DNA of 47,358 bases, from NCBI GenBank assembly GCA_900155495.1, contig FTLJ01001071.1:1-47358 (forward strand), read 5' to 3'. Below, piece after piece: positions 9,655-21,557 of the stretch (the stretch's first letter is position 1; every line of letters begins with the position of its first letter). The notes under the pieces were generated by a model. The model worked only from the letters and a program-made list of their open reading frames with translations. It made no database searches and was not told the origin of the DNA. A program made the position numbers and the translations under genes. The DNA is from Porogramme epimiltina. Its lineage: Eukaryota; Basidiomycota; Agaricomycetes; Polyporales; Polyporaceae.

Positions 9655-12562
9655 ATGCCCCCGACATCGACTTCCGCACGCCGTCGTGCTCACCCACGCC
9701 TCCCAAAGGTCTCTGACCGCGATCCCAACCCCCGCCCGCGCAAACGACCGCGCATGCCATCATCTTCGCCGGACCCACTCTTGGAATCAGAGCTGACCAC
9801 CCTCCCGCCCAGCAGTCCCCCTGCGTCGCCGTCCCCGGCGCCGTGTACTGAAGAACTGAAGCCATTGCCTACACCTATCCTGCTTGTTAGCCTGCCTTGC
9901 CTTCTTGCCCATCCTCCAAATCACAAATACTACATCCACTCGCTTGTCCTCTCGCTCACGGCCCTGCGCCGGTGCCTCGCGCTATCAGCACTATCACCTG
10001 ATATCGAATGTCGTGCATGGACTGGACTGGCGGAGCTGGGAATGCGGGTGATCAGTGGAGGAATGAGCCAAAGTGATGATTTTCCGTGGGCGAAGGGGAT
10101 AGAGATTGAGGTATGTTTTGGTTCAGTTGACTATTCGCATATGCTGAGAACGGCTTGATGACAGGTCGAGAAGGCACTGAGTCGAGGAGTGAGTGTTTTT
10201 CTAGTCACGCAACTTTGTATCTCTAACCGTGTCTTCGACTTACTAGTCAATCATTGCGCGAAAGGTGGGTGCCTGATAGTTATACAGCCCCCCGGCCTCG
10301 GAATGTGCTCATGCAGCCCACAGCATCCATCTCTCCGCGCATATAGCCACCAATTAGCCCTCCTACAAGCTCAGCTTTCTCAATGGCAGCAGAAGGCGAA
10401 GTTTGCACGCAACCAGATCCGAAACCTCATATCCTCACTCCAGCCTACGGACCCTCCGCATATAGTCTACACCGCACACCTTGCCCTCATCACCCACCTC
10501 ACCACTCCCGTACCAGTCCCTACTACCCTCCCCTCTCCCGGCCCTTCCACATCGAAGCCTCCCCCGCTTACCCGCACCAATTCCTCTTCGAACCAGCCTA
10601 GTCTGCAAGACGTCTTCGCCGCACTCGACGCCGTCGGCACGCTCGAAGCCCGCGCCACAACCGAACGGCACAACCACGTCGCGCTCATTGCGCGTGTCCT
10701 CTGCGCACGTATCCTGGTCGCCGCCGGTCTGTGGTCCGACGTCCGGGCTGCCCTCGCCCGGGCTGAGGAGGCTCTCGGGCTCTCATACGAACCCGCGGCC
10801 ACGCCGAGGGCGCGGCGGCCACTGCAACCCACGCAAACTCAAGCGCAGACGCAAACTCAGAGCCAGAGCCAAACGCAGACGCAGGGAAGCGCGAGCACAG
10901 CGTCGGCAGCCCCACCTGCGGAGCAGACGTTCATCATGTTCGAGGACCCGTGCGAGGCAGCGATGGCGGTACACTTACTCATGATTTCGGTGGTGTACTA
11001 TACGCATGTGGGAGACGCCGCGGAGGTGTCGCCCCGGCTCTCGCATTTGCATGCTCTTTTGGACTCGGAGGTGTTGGAGAAGTTCCCAGAGGGACACCTC
11101 GAGGTAAGTACCATAAAGCATTCTCTTTTCTCCGTCAGTAGGGCCAACGGTATCCATTTCGTAGATCTCCTTGCCTGAGGGACCGTCACTGTTTGTCCAA
11201 GTCACTCACCCACGGATCCTATTTCTATTGGCATTCCTCATCAGCAGCGTTTCGAAGAGAGATGCTGTAGGCCGAAAGCCCAAACGCAAAGTCTTCGCGG
11301 TCGAAGGTCTGGCCACGTGGGAGACCGAAGCTGCCAGGGAGATCTCTTGTGAGTGTTGCTGGGAGGCTTGGTGTCAGTAATGCCTGACCGTTTGTAGTCT
11401 CCTTGTGGTCTAGTGCTGGCGATGTTGAAGAAGTTGAGGAGCGTCTCTCAAGAATCAAAGCAGACCTGCTATGCGAAGTAGTCGCAGTACGTTACAGTCA
11501 TCGGATGCATTTTTGCATGCAGCTAATGGCTCGCCTAAGGTTTCCATCATGCGCAGTGAATTCGACACCGCAGAAGAGGTACGTTAATAAGACCACCCTT
11601 TGGGAAAGCATACACTCATCGCAAGCCCGACAGAACCTTGACGTCTTGATAGCGCATACACGCACATACGGCATATTCCCTCTATTCTGCGCACGGATCG
11701 CCCTGCATCACGCTCATCTTGCGCACGCTCTCGCGCGCCCTGCGCGTGCACTGCGCTGCTACCGCGCAGCAGCGCACCACGCCGAACAAAGCAATCCCGT
11801 ACACATCGCCGCCCGAGCAGGCGAGATCGCGTTGCGCGTGGGCGTCCGCCGCCGCAAGTCTCTCATGGGCAACGCATGGCGGGAGGGACTTTCCGAGGTG
11901 GACGAGGAGTGGTTGGACGAGGATGAGGATGACGCCTCTCTCGAGCAGGAGGGGATGGCGGTCACCAAGATGTGCCGTAAGATGGGCGGCAGCCTAGAAG
12001 CCATCGCGCAGATCCTCGAGGCGTGCTTCTCTCCCGAGATCCTCAAAGCCAAGTAAGTCCCATCTTATCCGCCTGCCCGGACCGTGTTTTTAATCTTGGT
12101 ATCACGCAGACAACATCTCAAGCGCGCCCTGGAGCTCGCGACCAAATCACTCGACAACCACCTCCGCGCGCTCATTCTTGCACTCATTGCCGCACATTAT
12201 TTGCACACCGCGGGTGACCACGCGCGCACGATGCTGCAGACGTGCGAACAGCTTGCCGCGGGTCTCGGAGCGCCCGCTACCAAGGGTCCTGTGCCTGCAC
12301 CGGAAGGCGGCAAGAGCTCTTCTGCACACATTGTCGTGGGCAACGCACCATTGGGCTTGTGGGTGGGCGAGCGATTCCTCGGTTCGTCCTTCTATATTCT
12401 CAATAGACAAGAGGATCCTGACGCGAGTGCATATATGCAGAGCTCTACAAGCGGTTCGGGAAGGAGTCACGCGCACAGAAGCAAACCCTGGTCAACGCAC
12501 AGTTCGCGAGGGCTATGGACGACCTTGCGCACCGTGGAGCTCCTCCCGTCGCCGCACAGTGA
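9655..12562 (+). CDS. MAU2: Cohesin loading factor Scc4/MAU2 homologue
   Basis: Ten exons: 9655-10110, 10165-10188, 10247-10264, 10324-11103, 11165-11348, 11398-11486, 11540-11578, 11634-12052, 12110-12381, 12441-12562; all phases fit and give 800 residues. After a Pro/Ser-rich start come TPR-like helices (YYIHSLVLSLTALRRCLAL; SLRAYSHQLALLQAQLSQWQ). A disordered insert rich in Gln and Thr (QTQAQTQTQSQSQ, about 10829-10890) follows, then further helical repeats (IFPLFCARIALHHAHLAHAL; NHLRALILALIAAHYLHTA; TCEQLAAGLGAP; WVGERFLELYKRFGKES). By family knowledge MAU2/Scc4 pairs with Scc2 to load cohesin onto chromatin. The C-terminal region is the best-conserved part and the basis for the name. Exons of 24, 18 and 39 nt are unusually small. 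A nuclear TPR protein of another kind is the main alternative. Confidence 0.78.
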
Positions 12563-12847
12563 AGCATATGGGGTTCACGTGTGGTGGTTTTGCTGTATCC
12601 CGGCTTTCGTGCTTTTCTGTTTTGCTGTCGCTCTGAAATTGCTGCATTTCAATGTTCTGGACTCTGGAGGATGCCAACCGGTGTAGGTCACACTAGTACT
12701 GTACTCATTAGCACGGTTTCCTGTACATTTTCACCTCATAATGACATGCACAAGCTGCGAGCCCAAGTTGCTAAAATCCGCGGTCTTTGCCACCCAGCGC
12801 CAAGTGGAGCCGGCCCGTTTTCTGCTGGCGATGGGCGCTTGTCTTCT

Positions 12848-13152
12848 TATTGCCGTTTGCAGCCGGCTTGTCGCGGGCGGCTCTGGGCGCAATTTCCCCC
12901 CCGCGCGACTTTTCCCCCCCCACCCTTAGCCGAGCGCCACTCCCCCGCCCCGTCCAACTCCCATCCGCTGTATCTCTCTCAATTCTCGCTCGTTTCTCTC
13001 CATTTCTTCTACTTTCGACGTGCTTCGTTCCCTGCTCTCATATGGCACCATTCAAGAACTGTTCCTACCCCTACAGCCTTCCCTAGACACCACACTTGCC
13101 TCAGCCACACTGACCAGCATCACCTCACACCAACTCGCCCGGAGCTCGTCGC
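12848..13152. repeat. Inverted repeat, left arm (~305 bp)
   Basis: This stretch is repeated in reverse complement at 14229-14530. The first ~110 bp are nearly identical (beginning tattgccgtttgcagccggc and including the C-rich block), and the rest matches at roughly 75-80 percent by eye. It looks like a promoter plus leader (C-rich block, then TCTCTC-rich tract, then a short Met-Ala-Pro-Phe-Lys start at about 13041) but no gene follows it here. Confidence 0.75.
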
Positions 13153-13704
13153 TACAGTAGCATGGAATAATGTGGGGTCATCTAGGTTGCGAGGTCAAAT
13201 TCCAAGGCGAGTATTTCACTTAGTGGGCGGAGAGGCTTCAAGGTATGAAGTCATACTATAGTGGTGACGGTCGTTCCCCTTTCCCTGCAAAACGGTCTCC
13301 TACACTATAATGTATTGAGAACTGGGCTAGTGTGAACACAATACATTTGTTTTTAATGGAGTCTCTACGATGAATATCTCTTGTGAACGAGGGTGTGATA
13401 CGGGTAGATCATATGGCAAAGAAACGAGTGGCAATAGTATGGGTGGTGCCTACGCATTGGGTGAGAGCATTCCACACGTGAACGCTGTAGTAGGGACAGG
13501 ATGGGACAAACAAGGAGACAACGCACAGACGAGAGTAGATCATGAGGAGCAACGACGATGCTACGTGCTCAACTGGGCAGGGCAGCCAGGCCAGCAGGTG
13601 GGGACGGGCGTGGTGGGTGGCTGGGGTCACGTCCGAACATGGTGTGCATACAGTGAAGAGGAGATGAGCGTACCGGATAATGGATCGAGGAGCCCGCGAT
13701 GCAA

Positions 13705-13965
13705 CTTGAAGGTTGCAGCCCGCGACGGCGAGCATGTTGGTGACAAGCTTCGCTGTGATGAGGGTGCGGCTCTTGTCCTCCTTGTCCATGCGAGCATACG
13801 GGAAATAGGGCATGCCGGCAGTGATCATCCGCGCAGACACACCCTTGCAGGCGGAGATGAAGATGAGGAGCTCCGTGATGTTGTCGTTGACATCCGTGCA
13901 GCCCGTTTGGACGATGTACACATCTTCATCACGAACGGACTCGGAAATCTTGACGTCGAGTCGAA
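13705..13965 (-). pseudogene. Broken fragment of a ribose-phosphate pyrophosphokinase (PRPP synthetase) gene
   Basis: On the minus strand one frame reads [18 protein letters not shown], then [30 protein letters not shown], and [15 protein letters not shown]. These are the consecutive hallmark blocks of PRPP synthetases (roughly residues 45-130 of a ~320-residue enzyme). The start, the PRPP-binding loop and the whole C-terminal half are missing, and after AVAGC the frame runs into unrelated sequence. Some strongly conserved positions differ (KEDKS for KKDKS). It lies between the arms of an inverted repeat and in the same orientation as the promoter-like right arm. This is a non-functional fragment, and a full PRS gene is expected elsewhere in the genome. 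Confidence 0.8.
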
Positions 13966-14228
13966 TCAGGGTTCAGCGATGGCCGACAAAGCCATGCACA
14001 TCACACAAAGGACGGTAGACGTAGTGAGAGAATGATGAAAACATAATGAACATTGACGACGACGACACATAGGATATACGGGGTAGTGTGAAGAGGGGGC
14101 AGACAACAGAACTACGAGATGACATACCCTTGGTGCCGAAAACCAATAACCCACACAGTGGTTTGCGCGGCGGGACTCCCTACATCACCAACTCCACGTT
14201 CAACACAGAAACGAGTCGTGAGTTGCTG

Positions 14229-14530
14229 GCGCAATGACGAGTTTCGGGCGAGGTGATGCTAGTCGGTGTGGCTGAGACGAGTGTTGCGTCTAGGAGAGGC
14301 TGTTGAGATAGGGATAGATCTTGAATGGCGCCATACAAGAGTGTTAAGCGAGGCGCATCTAGAGCAGAAGATATGGAGCGAAACGAGCAAGAATTGAGAG
14401 AGATATAGCGGACAAGAGTTGGTTGGGTGCGGGGGAGTGGCGCTCGGCTAAGGGTGGGGGGGGAAAAAGTCGCGCGGGGGGGAAATTGCGCCCAGAGCCG
14501 CCCGCGACAAGCCGGCTGCAAACGGCAATA
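14229..14530. repeat. Inverted repeat, right arm (~302 bp)
   Basis: Reverse complement of 12848-13152, with the outermost base pair at 14530. Read on the minus strand it again shows the C-rich block, the TCTCTC tract and an ATG (about 14335) opening MAPFKIYPY. It points toward the PRPP synthetase fragment, as if a promoter had been joined to it. The arm ends about 160 bp before the DUS1 start codon. Confidence 0.75.
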
Positions 14531-14693
14531 CCGCACTCTCCTTCGACCCTCTTTCCCCCTGTTTTGCAGCCCCTCTCCTAATCGCGCCTGAACCTCGCCA
14601 CCTTCGAACAAAGGACTCAAGATAGCTGCTCTATCCGCGCTCGTTCAGCGGGCCACGCGCCGGATCTTTACCCACCCCCTTGTACATAGCATC

Positions 14694-16513
14694 ATGCCCG
14701 GAGTCACGCTCGAGAATAGGAAGCTCGGAGGGTATGAGTTTTTCGAAAAGGTGCTGGGCAGCCCCAAGCACATCGTCGCGCCCATGGTAGACCAAAGTGA
14801 GCTGGTAAGTACACCTCCCCTTTTCGATAGCATGTAAGCTGACGAGGCTGAAACGCAGGCGTGGAGAAAACTGTCTAGGAGGTACGGCGCTCAGGTGCGT
14901 CTCCCGTCTGGCTTCGCTCATTCGTGTGCTTGAAGCGACCGGGTTAGCTAGTCTACACCCCCATGATCAACGCCAAGGTACGCCCCCTCACCTCACCACA
15001 CCCCCTCAGCACAAGTCACCGACCGCCACGCCGCACAGATGTACGCGGAGGGCGTGCGCAAGCCGTACCGCGAGCAAAACTTCGACACCGTGCACGGCGA
15101 GGAGGGCGGACCCGAGGACCGGCCGCTGATCGTGCAGTTCTGCGCAAATAACGCGGAACAGCTGCTCGCGTCCGCGAAGCTCCTCGAGCCGTACTGCGAC
15201 GCGGTCGACATCAACCTCGGCTGCCCGCAGGACATCGCGCGGCGGGGGCACTACGGGTCGTTCTTGCAGGACGAGTGGGAGCTCATTTATGAGTTGAGTG
15301 CGTCGCACTGCTAACTTTTTTGTGATTTCTGCGTTGACTGACTTGCGGAATGGGTAGTTAACACGCTGCACAAGAACCTCTTTATCCCTGTGACGGCGAA
15401 GTTTCGCGTTTTCCCTACTGTCGAGAAGACCGTGGAGTACGCGAAGATGCTGGAGCGTGCGGGAGCACAGATGTTGACTTGCCATGGACGGACACGAGAG
15501 CAGCGGGGCCACAGATCTGTGAGTACACTCAACTCATACGCCGCCTTCTGGGAATCAAACAAGGACTATAGGGCCTGGCGGATTGGGAGAAGATCCGCGC
15601 GGTGAAAGAGGCTGTCTCCGTCCCTGTCGTGGCCAACGGTAACATCCTTTTCTACAGCGACGTCGAAAAGTGTCTCGCGGCGACCGGCGCGGACGCCGTC
15701 ATGTCCGCCGAAGGAAACCTCTATAACCCCGCCGTGTTCGCCCCCTCCCCCTCCCTCCCCATTGCATCGACGTCCAAAGCGGCCGAGCACCTTACCGGGC
15801 ACCACCCGCGGAACACAACTCTCGCGCTTGAGTATCTCGCCATCGTGAAGGGGCAAAAGACCCTCACGACGCCGAGCGCGGTTAAAGGTCACTTGTTCAA
15901 GCTACTCCGTCCCGCGCTTGCACAGCACCGTGACCTGCGCGAGCGGCTCGGGCGGGTGCGCGTCGAACGTGCTGAGCGGGACAAGGACGGGGGCGTAGCA
16001 TGGGAGAGGTACGAGGAGATCATCCGCGAGCTAGAGGGAAGACTCGAGGTACGCGCCGAGTAGCTGAGGACGCAACGGTGCTCTGACACAACTGGGGTGC
16101 GATTTACAGAAAGACATCGAGGCGACGGAGGGAAAGACGCTGGAAGAGCTCTCCCCCGTGGACGAGGCGACAGGCTTCCCGGTGCTCCCGCCCTGGCTCG
16201 CGCAACCGTACATCCGGCCACTACCCGCGGAGCCCGACGCTGCCAAGCCCCCTGCACAGAGCGAGAAGAGCGGGGTCGAGGTCGTCGGTGAGTGCCGAAG
16301 CGTTCTTAGATGACACAGGCTTACTGACCAACTCGGACTACAGAGACGGAATGCGCGTCGGACCATCGTGGAGCCAAGCGGCACATCTCCGAGGAGCGCG
16401 GCGGCGCCCCAGGTGCTGCTATAGACGCGGATGCTGCATGCGAGTCTAAGCGAGCGAAGCTGGAGGGGCACGCAGAGGGTGATGGGACGTCCGCCCCGAC
16501 GACAGATCGATAG
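14694..16513 (+). CDS. DUS1: tRNA-dihydrouridine(16/17) synthase [NAD(P)+]
   Basis: Eight exons: 14694-14804, 14859-14894, 14948-14977, 15039-15297, 15358-15518, 15572-16048, 16110-16287, 16344-16513; 473 residues. The TIM-barrel FMN enzyme reduces uridine 16/17 in the tRNA D-loop. Family blocks appear in order: [48 protein letters not shown] (the catalytic Cys is about residue 121), [29 protein letters not shown] (FMN phosphate contact), [16 protein letters not shown] and [16 protein letters not shown]. The C-terminal part ([11 protein letters not shown] and a Glu/Lys-rich tail) is typical of fungal Dus1. The ATG at 14694 starts right before the conserved N-terminus. All residues I would expect in the active site are present. 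Confidence 0.95.
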
Positions 16514-16830
16514 ATGTTCCCACCGGCTTCCTTCGGTGTATCTTGTTCTCTAGAGCTGTGTTCGTAGTTGCGAGCTGGCGCGCGTAGCGGCGTGTCCGCC
16601 CTTTTGCACGCTATGATGCGTTGTCGGGCAGAAACTGAGGCCGTTGTGGGCCCATGTTGTGTCATCTTGTGCGCCTTTCCCGCCGACTCGGGGATTACAT
16701 ACAAACATACACACGGCGCGCCGGGGCGGGTGCACCGGACGATAGGCGTGAGATTGGTCGCCGATGCGAGTCGTCATAGCCGGCGCTCGCCCTGCCCCCG
16801 CCACACCTCCCTCTCCCTCCTCCCGCCACG
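16514..16830. other. DUS1-DSK2 spacer
   Basis: 317 nt holding the DUS1 3' end and the DSK2 promoter, with a pyrimidine-rich leader (ctccctctccctcctcc) just before the DSK2 ATG. No other feature. Confidence 0.4.
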
Positions 16831-18582
16831 ATGGCCGACTCCTCGACACCGACGACCGACGCACCCGCTGCGGCCTCTGCGTCCGAGATCGTGATAAACG
16901 TCAAAGGTCTCTTACTCTCTCCTTCGTGCGGCCGCCGCACAACTGATAACCCCCGCGCGCCCCACAGGTCCCAGCGAGCTCAAGCTCCAGATCACCATTG
17001 CGACCGAGAAGACAGTTGCAGACCTCAAACAGGCCATCGCAGACAAGTCTGACGTACCTGCAGACAGGCAACGGCTCATCTACTCTGGTCTGTCTCGCCT
17101 CTCCTGTTCTCTTCCCGCTCCGCACATGGAGCGCCAACCCACATACACACCCATATACACTCCTCCCTCCCACCGCCACCTGCGCAATCGTCTCCAATCT
17201 TACACCCGCCACGTCCACAGGTCGTGTGTTAAAGGACGAAGATGCGCTCTCAACATACAAGATCCAGACAGCGCACACGATCCACATGGTGAAGGGCGCC
17301 GCGCGCGCAGGGCCTGCGGGGACGGGGGCGGGCGGGGCATCCTCCACGCCACAGCCATTGCCCACGATGCAGGCCGGTCAGAACCCGCACGACCCGCTCA
17401 CGCAGCTCAACGGTCCGATGGGCTTCGGGCTCATGGCGGGCTTCAACCCGTTCGCGGACATGGGGCTCAACCCTAATGACCCGAATATGGTGAGCGGTCT
17501 TTTCCGTGATGTATTTTGAGTGCCGGAGATGAAGGATAGATGGGAGCGGGGCTATGTGAGGCGGTGAGGGTGAGGATGGGTGTGTGGGTGGGGAAGCACG
17601 TGTGTGGCGGGGGACATCAGGGAATGTGAGGCGAAGCGCAAGGCTGGGCGAGACGAGATGACGATGCTCGCGGGTCCACATAACATGCCATCGGGGCATC
17701 ATCGAACAGAAGAACTGACCCACACCTGCCCACAGATGCAAACCATGCTCAACTCGCCGCAGTTCCTGCAGCAGATGTCGAGCGTGATGTCCAACCCAGC
17801 CGTGCTCGACCAGATCCTTGCCTCGAACCCGCAGCTCGCCGCGATGGGCCCACAAGTACGCGAGGTCTTCCGCTCCGAGCGCTTCCGCCAGATGATGTCC
17901 AACCCGGACACGCTCCGCATGATGCTCCAGATGTCCTCGCTCATGCGCGACGACACTATGGGCGGTATGGGCGGCATGGGTGGCTTCGGTGGGGCGGGCG
18001 GTTTCGGTGCGGGCGGCGGGTTTCCAGCGCCCGGACTCCCGTCGACCGCGCGGCAGCAGCCGACGACGACGCCCCCCGCAGGCTCCCCTCCCGCGCAGGC
18101 CCCGAATCCGTTCATGAACCCCTTCTTCCCCACTCCCCCCAGCACGACCGCACCGGCGTCCGGAGACGCCGGTGCGGGTGCGGGAGCAACAGGGGCGGCG
18201 CCGCCAGCAGGTCTGTTCGACCCGGCGATGATGCAGCAGATGCTCGCGGCGCTCGGTGGGGGTGCAGGCGCGGGCGCGGCCGGCGCAGGAATGGGAGCGA
18301 GCCCGTTCGGAATGGGCGGGCTCGGCGGGCTCGGGGCGTTTGGCGGACCCCCCGTCGCCCCGGCAGACAGCAGGCCGCCGGAGGAGCGTTTCCAGGTGCA
18401 GTTGCAGGTATGTGCTCTGTGCTAATCTCTGATACTTGTGGGCGGGAGCTTACGAGGAGCGCGTACAGCAACTGCAAGACATGGGCTTCACGAACGCGTC
18501 GCAGAATGTGCGCGCGCTGCTCGCGACGGGTGGGAACGTGCACTCTGCGATAGAGTACATTCTCAATGGTGGTGGCCTATGA
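16831..18582 (+). CDS. DSK2: Ubiquitin shuttle protein Dsk2 (ubiquilin family)
   Basis: Five exons: 16831-16906, 16968-17087, 17221-17489, 17736-18407, 18469-18582; 416 residues. An N-terminal ubiquitin-like domain (about residues 18-92: VINVKGPSELKLQITI, DLKQAIADK, QRLIYSGRVLKDEDAL) is followed by a linker and the STI1-type repeat (MLNSPQFLQQMSSVMSNPAV, VREVFRSERFRQMMSNPDT). A Gly/Met- and Pro-rich segment follows, and then a C-terminal UBA domain (QLQDMGFTNASQNVRALLAT, ending HSAIEYILNGGG). Dsk2 carries ubiquitylated clients to the proteasome. For the last intron I chose the acceptor GTACAG ending at 18468 because it gives the usual VQLQQLQDMGF; an upstream CGAG acceptor would add four residues. 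The third intron is long (246 nt). Confidence 0.95.
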
Positions 18583-18872
18583 AGTGGAGTGCGGCGTAGA
18601 TACAGGATGGACGGATGTACTGTACGAGTGGCACTGAAGATGGGTAGAAGTTCTGCGTATTGTATGATCTACGATCGCATTTCCGAGACGTCCGGTTCCC
18701 GGCAAGGATCGCGAAGGTGTCCAAAGATTTTGAGTCCCATCTATCTAACGTACTAGTAATCATACCCGACGTGCCATGTATCAGGCCACCTCTCAGTAGG
18801 CCGGCATTTTGAACCGTTCTGTAAGGCCGGCGCGGGGGGGTGAGCACTGCGCACGAGACTATTAGGACTATC

Positions 18873-20846
18873 TCACGTACCGTCAAAATCCTTAACGGCT
18901 TGCACATCTGCCTCCCGCAGGTACTCCCGTACCAGTTGGCCCACCCACACTGGGATCTCCCGGATTTCTACCACCTTCCCTGTACTTGGATTCCGGATGA
19001 CCTCCCACCAGTCCCACAACGATGAATCCTTCGCAAGGTCTACATTCCACCTGGCAAAGACGCTCTTGCTAGTGCCAAACGCGACGAAGCGGAGTTTTGG
19101 GAAACTAACAGCGGCCTGGCGAAGGAATTCGCATCTTCGTTTGGCGGCTCTGCGGCGTTTGCGCTCATCTTCAGCCTCGGTGTCGATGAAACTGTAATCT
19201 GACCCATCACTGCATGGATCGGGCTCGGTATCGGACTTTCCTATGGTATCCACAAGAAATGGACCTCCAAGGAGCGTTATGCAGAAAAGCGCAGGGAACT
19301 TCGCCTTCTTTCTCTTCGCAAGGTAAGGAGTCTGGAAAGACGTGAGGTAATAATCAGTACTAATCACGGCGTGCACGGACATTCGAATCCTAAGATACGT
19401 TGGAACAGGCTTACCAGCTCTTCCAGCACCGATAGAATATTGTTGAGATACCCGAGGCATTCAAGTTCAATCCAAGAAATGCTCTTCGAGATGCCGGCGG
19501 AGACAAATTCTTTCCATATGGCTCTGCCAGTGTCATCCGCAGAGCGGAGGGTGAGCCCTACGAGATTTGCGTGAGACACGTCACAACAATCGAGATCGAT
19601 CGGCCCGCCAGTGCCAGAAGAGTAACGGTCAGATATGTAAACAATTCTTCTGGCTTTCCATGAGATGTAGTCCCGTTCGCGCACATTGATGTAAGCGAGT
19701 GTGAGCAAGTCCAGCGAATGTTCAGTTTCGTACTCATTTGCGAGCGGTGGACGTGGGAATGAACTGGTGCCGATAATGTGGAGGGTGCGGAGGTTGGGCG
19801 TTGCAGAGAGCAGGTCTGTTGCTGTGAGATCAGTTTCATACAAAAACTCGAGCGTGAGCTGGTGCACGGAAGGGAGAGATGGGCCAGGGTCAATGCCCCT
19901 GCCATCGTCGGACGTGTACAGAGTGGTATTAGTCTCGATGGCAAGACTTTCAAGGGATGTTTGATCACTTGAGTGTAATGAATCGATCAGGCCTTCGAGG
20001 TCCAATGCCCCGCCTTCGCCCTTGCCACAGATTGAGAGTTTTCTGATAGAAGAGCCGTGGGGATAAAACCCTCTCTCAGCCGAGGACTCGCAAGGTCCAA
20101 TCTCGCCACGGTGGTAGACGCGGTAATGGATTAACTTTGTGAGGTGTGAGAGAGGTTCTCGAGCGCGTGCTTCTGCATTGGGCCCAGATGGCGCTGGGGC
20201 GACCCAAGTCTCGACGCAGAAGTCGGGGTATCCGATGTCGAGACGAAGTATGTTCCTCGACGCTTGAATGATCTGGATTAGTGCAGGCGCAGGCCGAGCC
20301 TGCGAGGCGTGCTCCCAGCGTCCAGCTGAGCGGCCAAGCGCCCGCGCAGGCGCTACGCGCCGCCTCATCGATTGTGTCTTCCGCTTTTCTCCCTCGTACC
20401 CCATCGTCCCCACCGCTCGCTCGCTCGGTTACTTCGTTTTCGTTGTCTCTTTTGAATAAACGTTCCAGGATATCCTCGCCGACTTCGGGATCAGCCGCTG
20501 CCTCCGCATCGAGGTCCTCGAGTGTGTCGGGGTGAATTGTGAGGGATCGTAGCGAAAGCGCGCGCTGGCGATGGGGATCGTGTTGAGAAAATAGGTAGCT
20601 GTGAAATGAGAGGAGATGCGCATAGCTCCGCAGGACAGCGGATGTCTGAGGAATGGCCTCGCGGGCGCGCTTTGAGGTCAAAGATAGGTGCAGACGGTCG
20701 GCTATGCTGAGGTACGGAGAGATCTCGAGGAAGATGTCGTTAGGAATTGACGGAACCGTTCTTTTCCGGCTCTCTCTTGACGTGAGATGTCGACGGGGAG
20801 GGGACGGCTGCGGAAGGGGGTGAATTGGCACCGGAGACGCTGGCAT
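18873..20846 (-). CDS. F-box protein with leucine-rich C-terminal region
   Basis: Minus-strand exons 20846-20400, 20299-19415 and 19331-18873 give 596 residues. After a Pro-rich start, residues ~31-65 read VPSIPNDIFLEISPYL followed by SIADRLHLSLTSKRAREAI, a typical fungal F-box. The middle part has regularly spaced hydrophobic segments (LTKLIHYRVYH, SIRKLSICGKGEG, SVHQLTLEFLYE, NLRTLHIIGTSSF) as in leucine-rich-repeat F-box proteins. A basic and acidic stretch (DTEAEDERKRRRAAKRR) precedes the C-terminus. It probably recruits substrates to an SCF ubiquitin ligase. The first intron (20300-20399, GTACGAG..CTCGCAG) is inferred from the frame change and is the least certain part. The start ATG was chosen because a CTGACATTGAGTGCAG tract just upstream looks like the end of a 5' intron. 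It converges with DSK2. Confidence 0.7.
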
Positions 20847-21557
20847 CTCGTGAACCCTAGTGATGCCTGCACTCAATGTCAGCGAGACACGAGCAGGTGA
20901 GAATGGACGAAAGCTGTCGCACGAAGAGGTTGATGCGGAGTCCTGGACGGGTAGACAGCCAATAAAGCCCAACTCTTGATTAAGCTTGATTCTCGAGCCT
21001 TCGTGTACTAGTTCTGCTAGCACTGACGTTGATGCTAACTTGTTAGTCCTCGGTTATACTACTGAGACAATCACGACGAAGACGATTATAGAACTCACCG
21101 GCGAAGTTTCCGGGCAAGGTGAAAAAAATTGTAGGACCTCCCGTCTGCAGGTGTCGCTGGTCTTCGTCGAATCCCAGAAGACCTCAGCCGTCCTTGCTGC
21201 CAGCTCAAAATGATGGTGATGGGCTATAAGATCAGCCTCTTGCCCAAATATGGCTAGCATGTTAGACGCTCAAACGGACCGTAGGGGGGGCCAGACGACA
21301 GAGAACATGTTTGAAGCTTGCGAAATTGGAAAGGATGGAGCAGCTATATTGGTTAATACAACTGGCCACGGAAAGCGCAACTAGATACATTGAGATCCGA
21401 CTCGCGAACAGTAAAGGACACTCTTACACTCTCAGCCAGCCTGCACGATGTATCATACTGATTCTTTTGTTTAACAAACTCAAAACTGCAAAACTAAGAA
21501 CTTGAAAGAGACTGTCTTCGGACTTTGTTTTATGGGGGCTTACTTTACTTCCGCTCG
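20847..21557. other. Spacer between F-box gene and P450 duplication
   Basis: 711 nt. The first half holds the F-box promoter. From about 21310 the sequence aligns with 25300-25520, marking the left edge of the duplicated P450 unit. No gene recognised. Confidence 0.45.

Larger units (their letters stand above)
12563..14693. other. Inverted-repeat island between MAU2 and DUS1
   Basis: 2.1 kb without an intact gene. From left to right: MAU2 3' region, left repeat arm, ~550 bp of unrecognised sequence, PRPP synthetase fragment, ~260 bp spacer, right repeat arm, and the short DUS1 promoter (14531-14693). No transposase-like frame is present. I do not see a clear target-site duplication at the outer ends. 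Confidence 0.55.

Noticed and set aside
11537..11556. A possible 17-nt micro-intron in MAU2
   Set aside because: A normal 53-nt intron (11487-11539) with a CTAAT branch site gives VSIMRSEFDTAEE in frame without needing so short an intron.
12848..14530. Complete DNA transposon
   Set aside because: No transposase frame and no clear target-site duplication at the arm ends, so only an inverted repeat is claimed.
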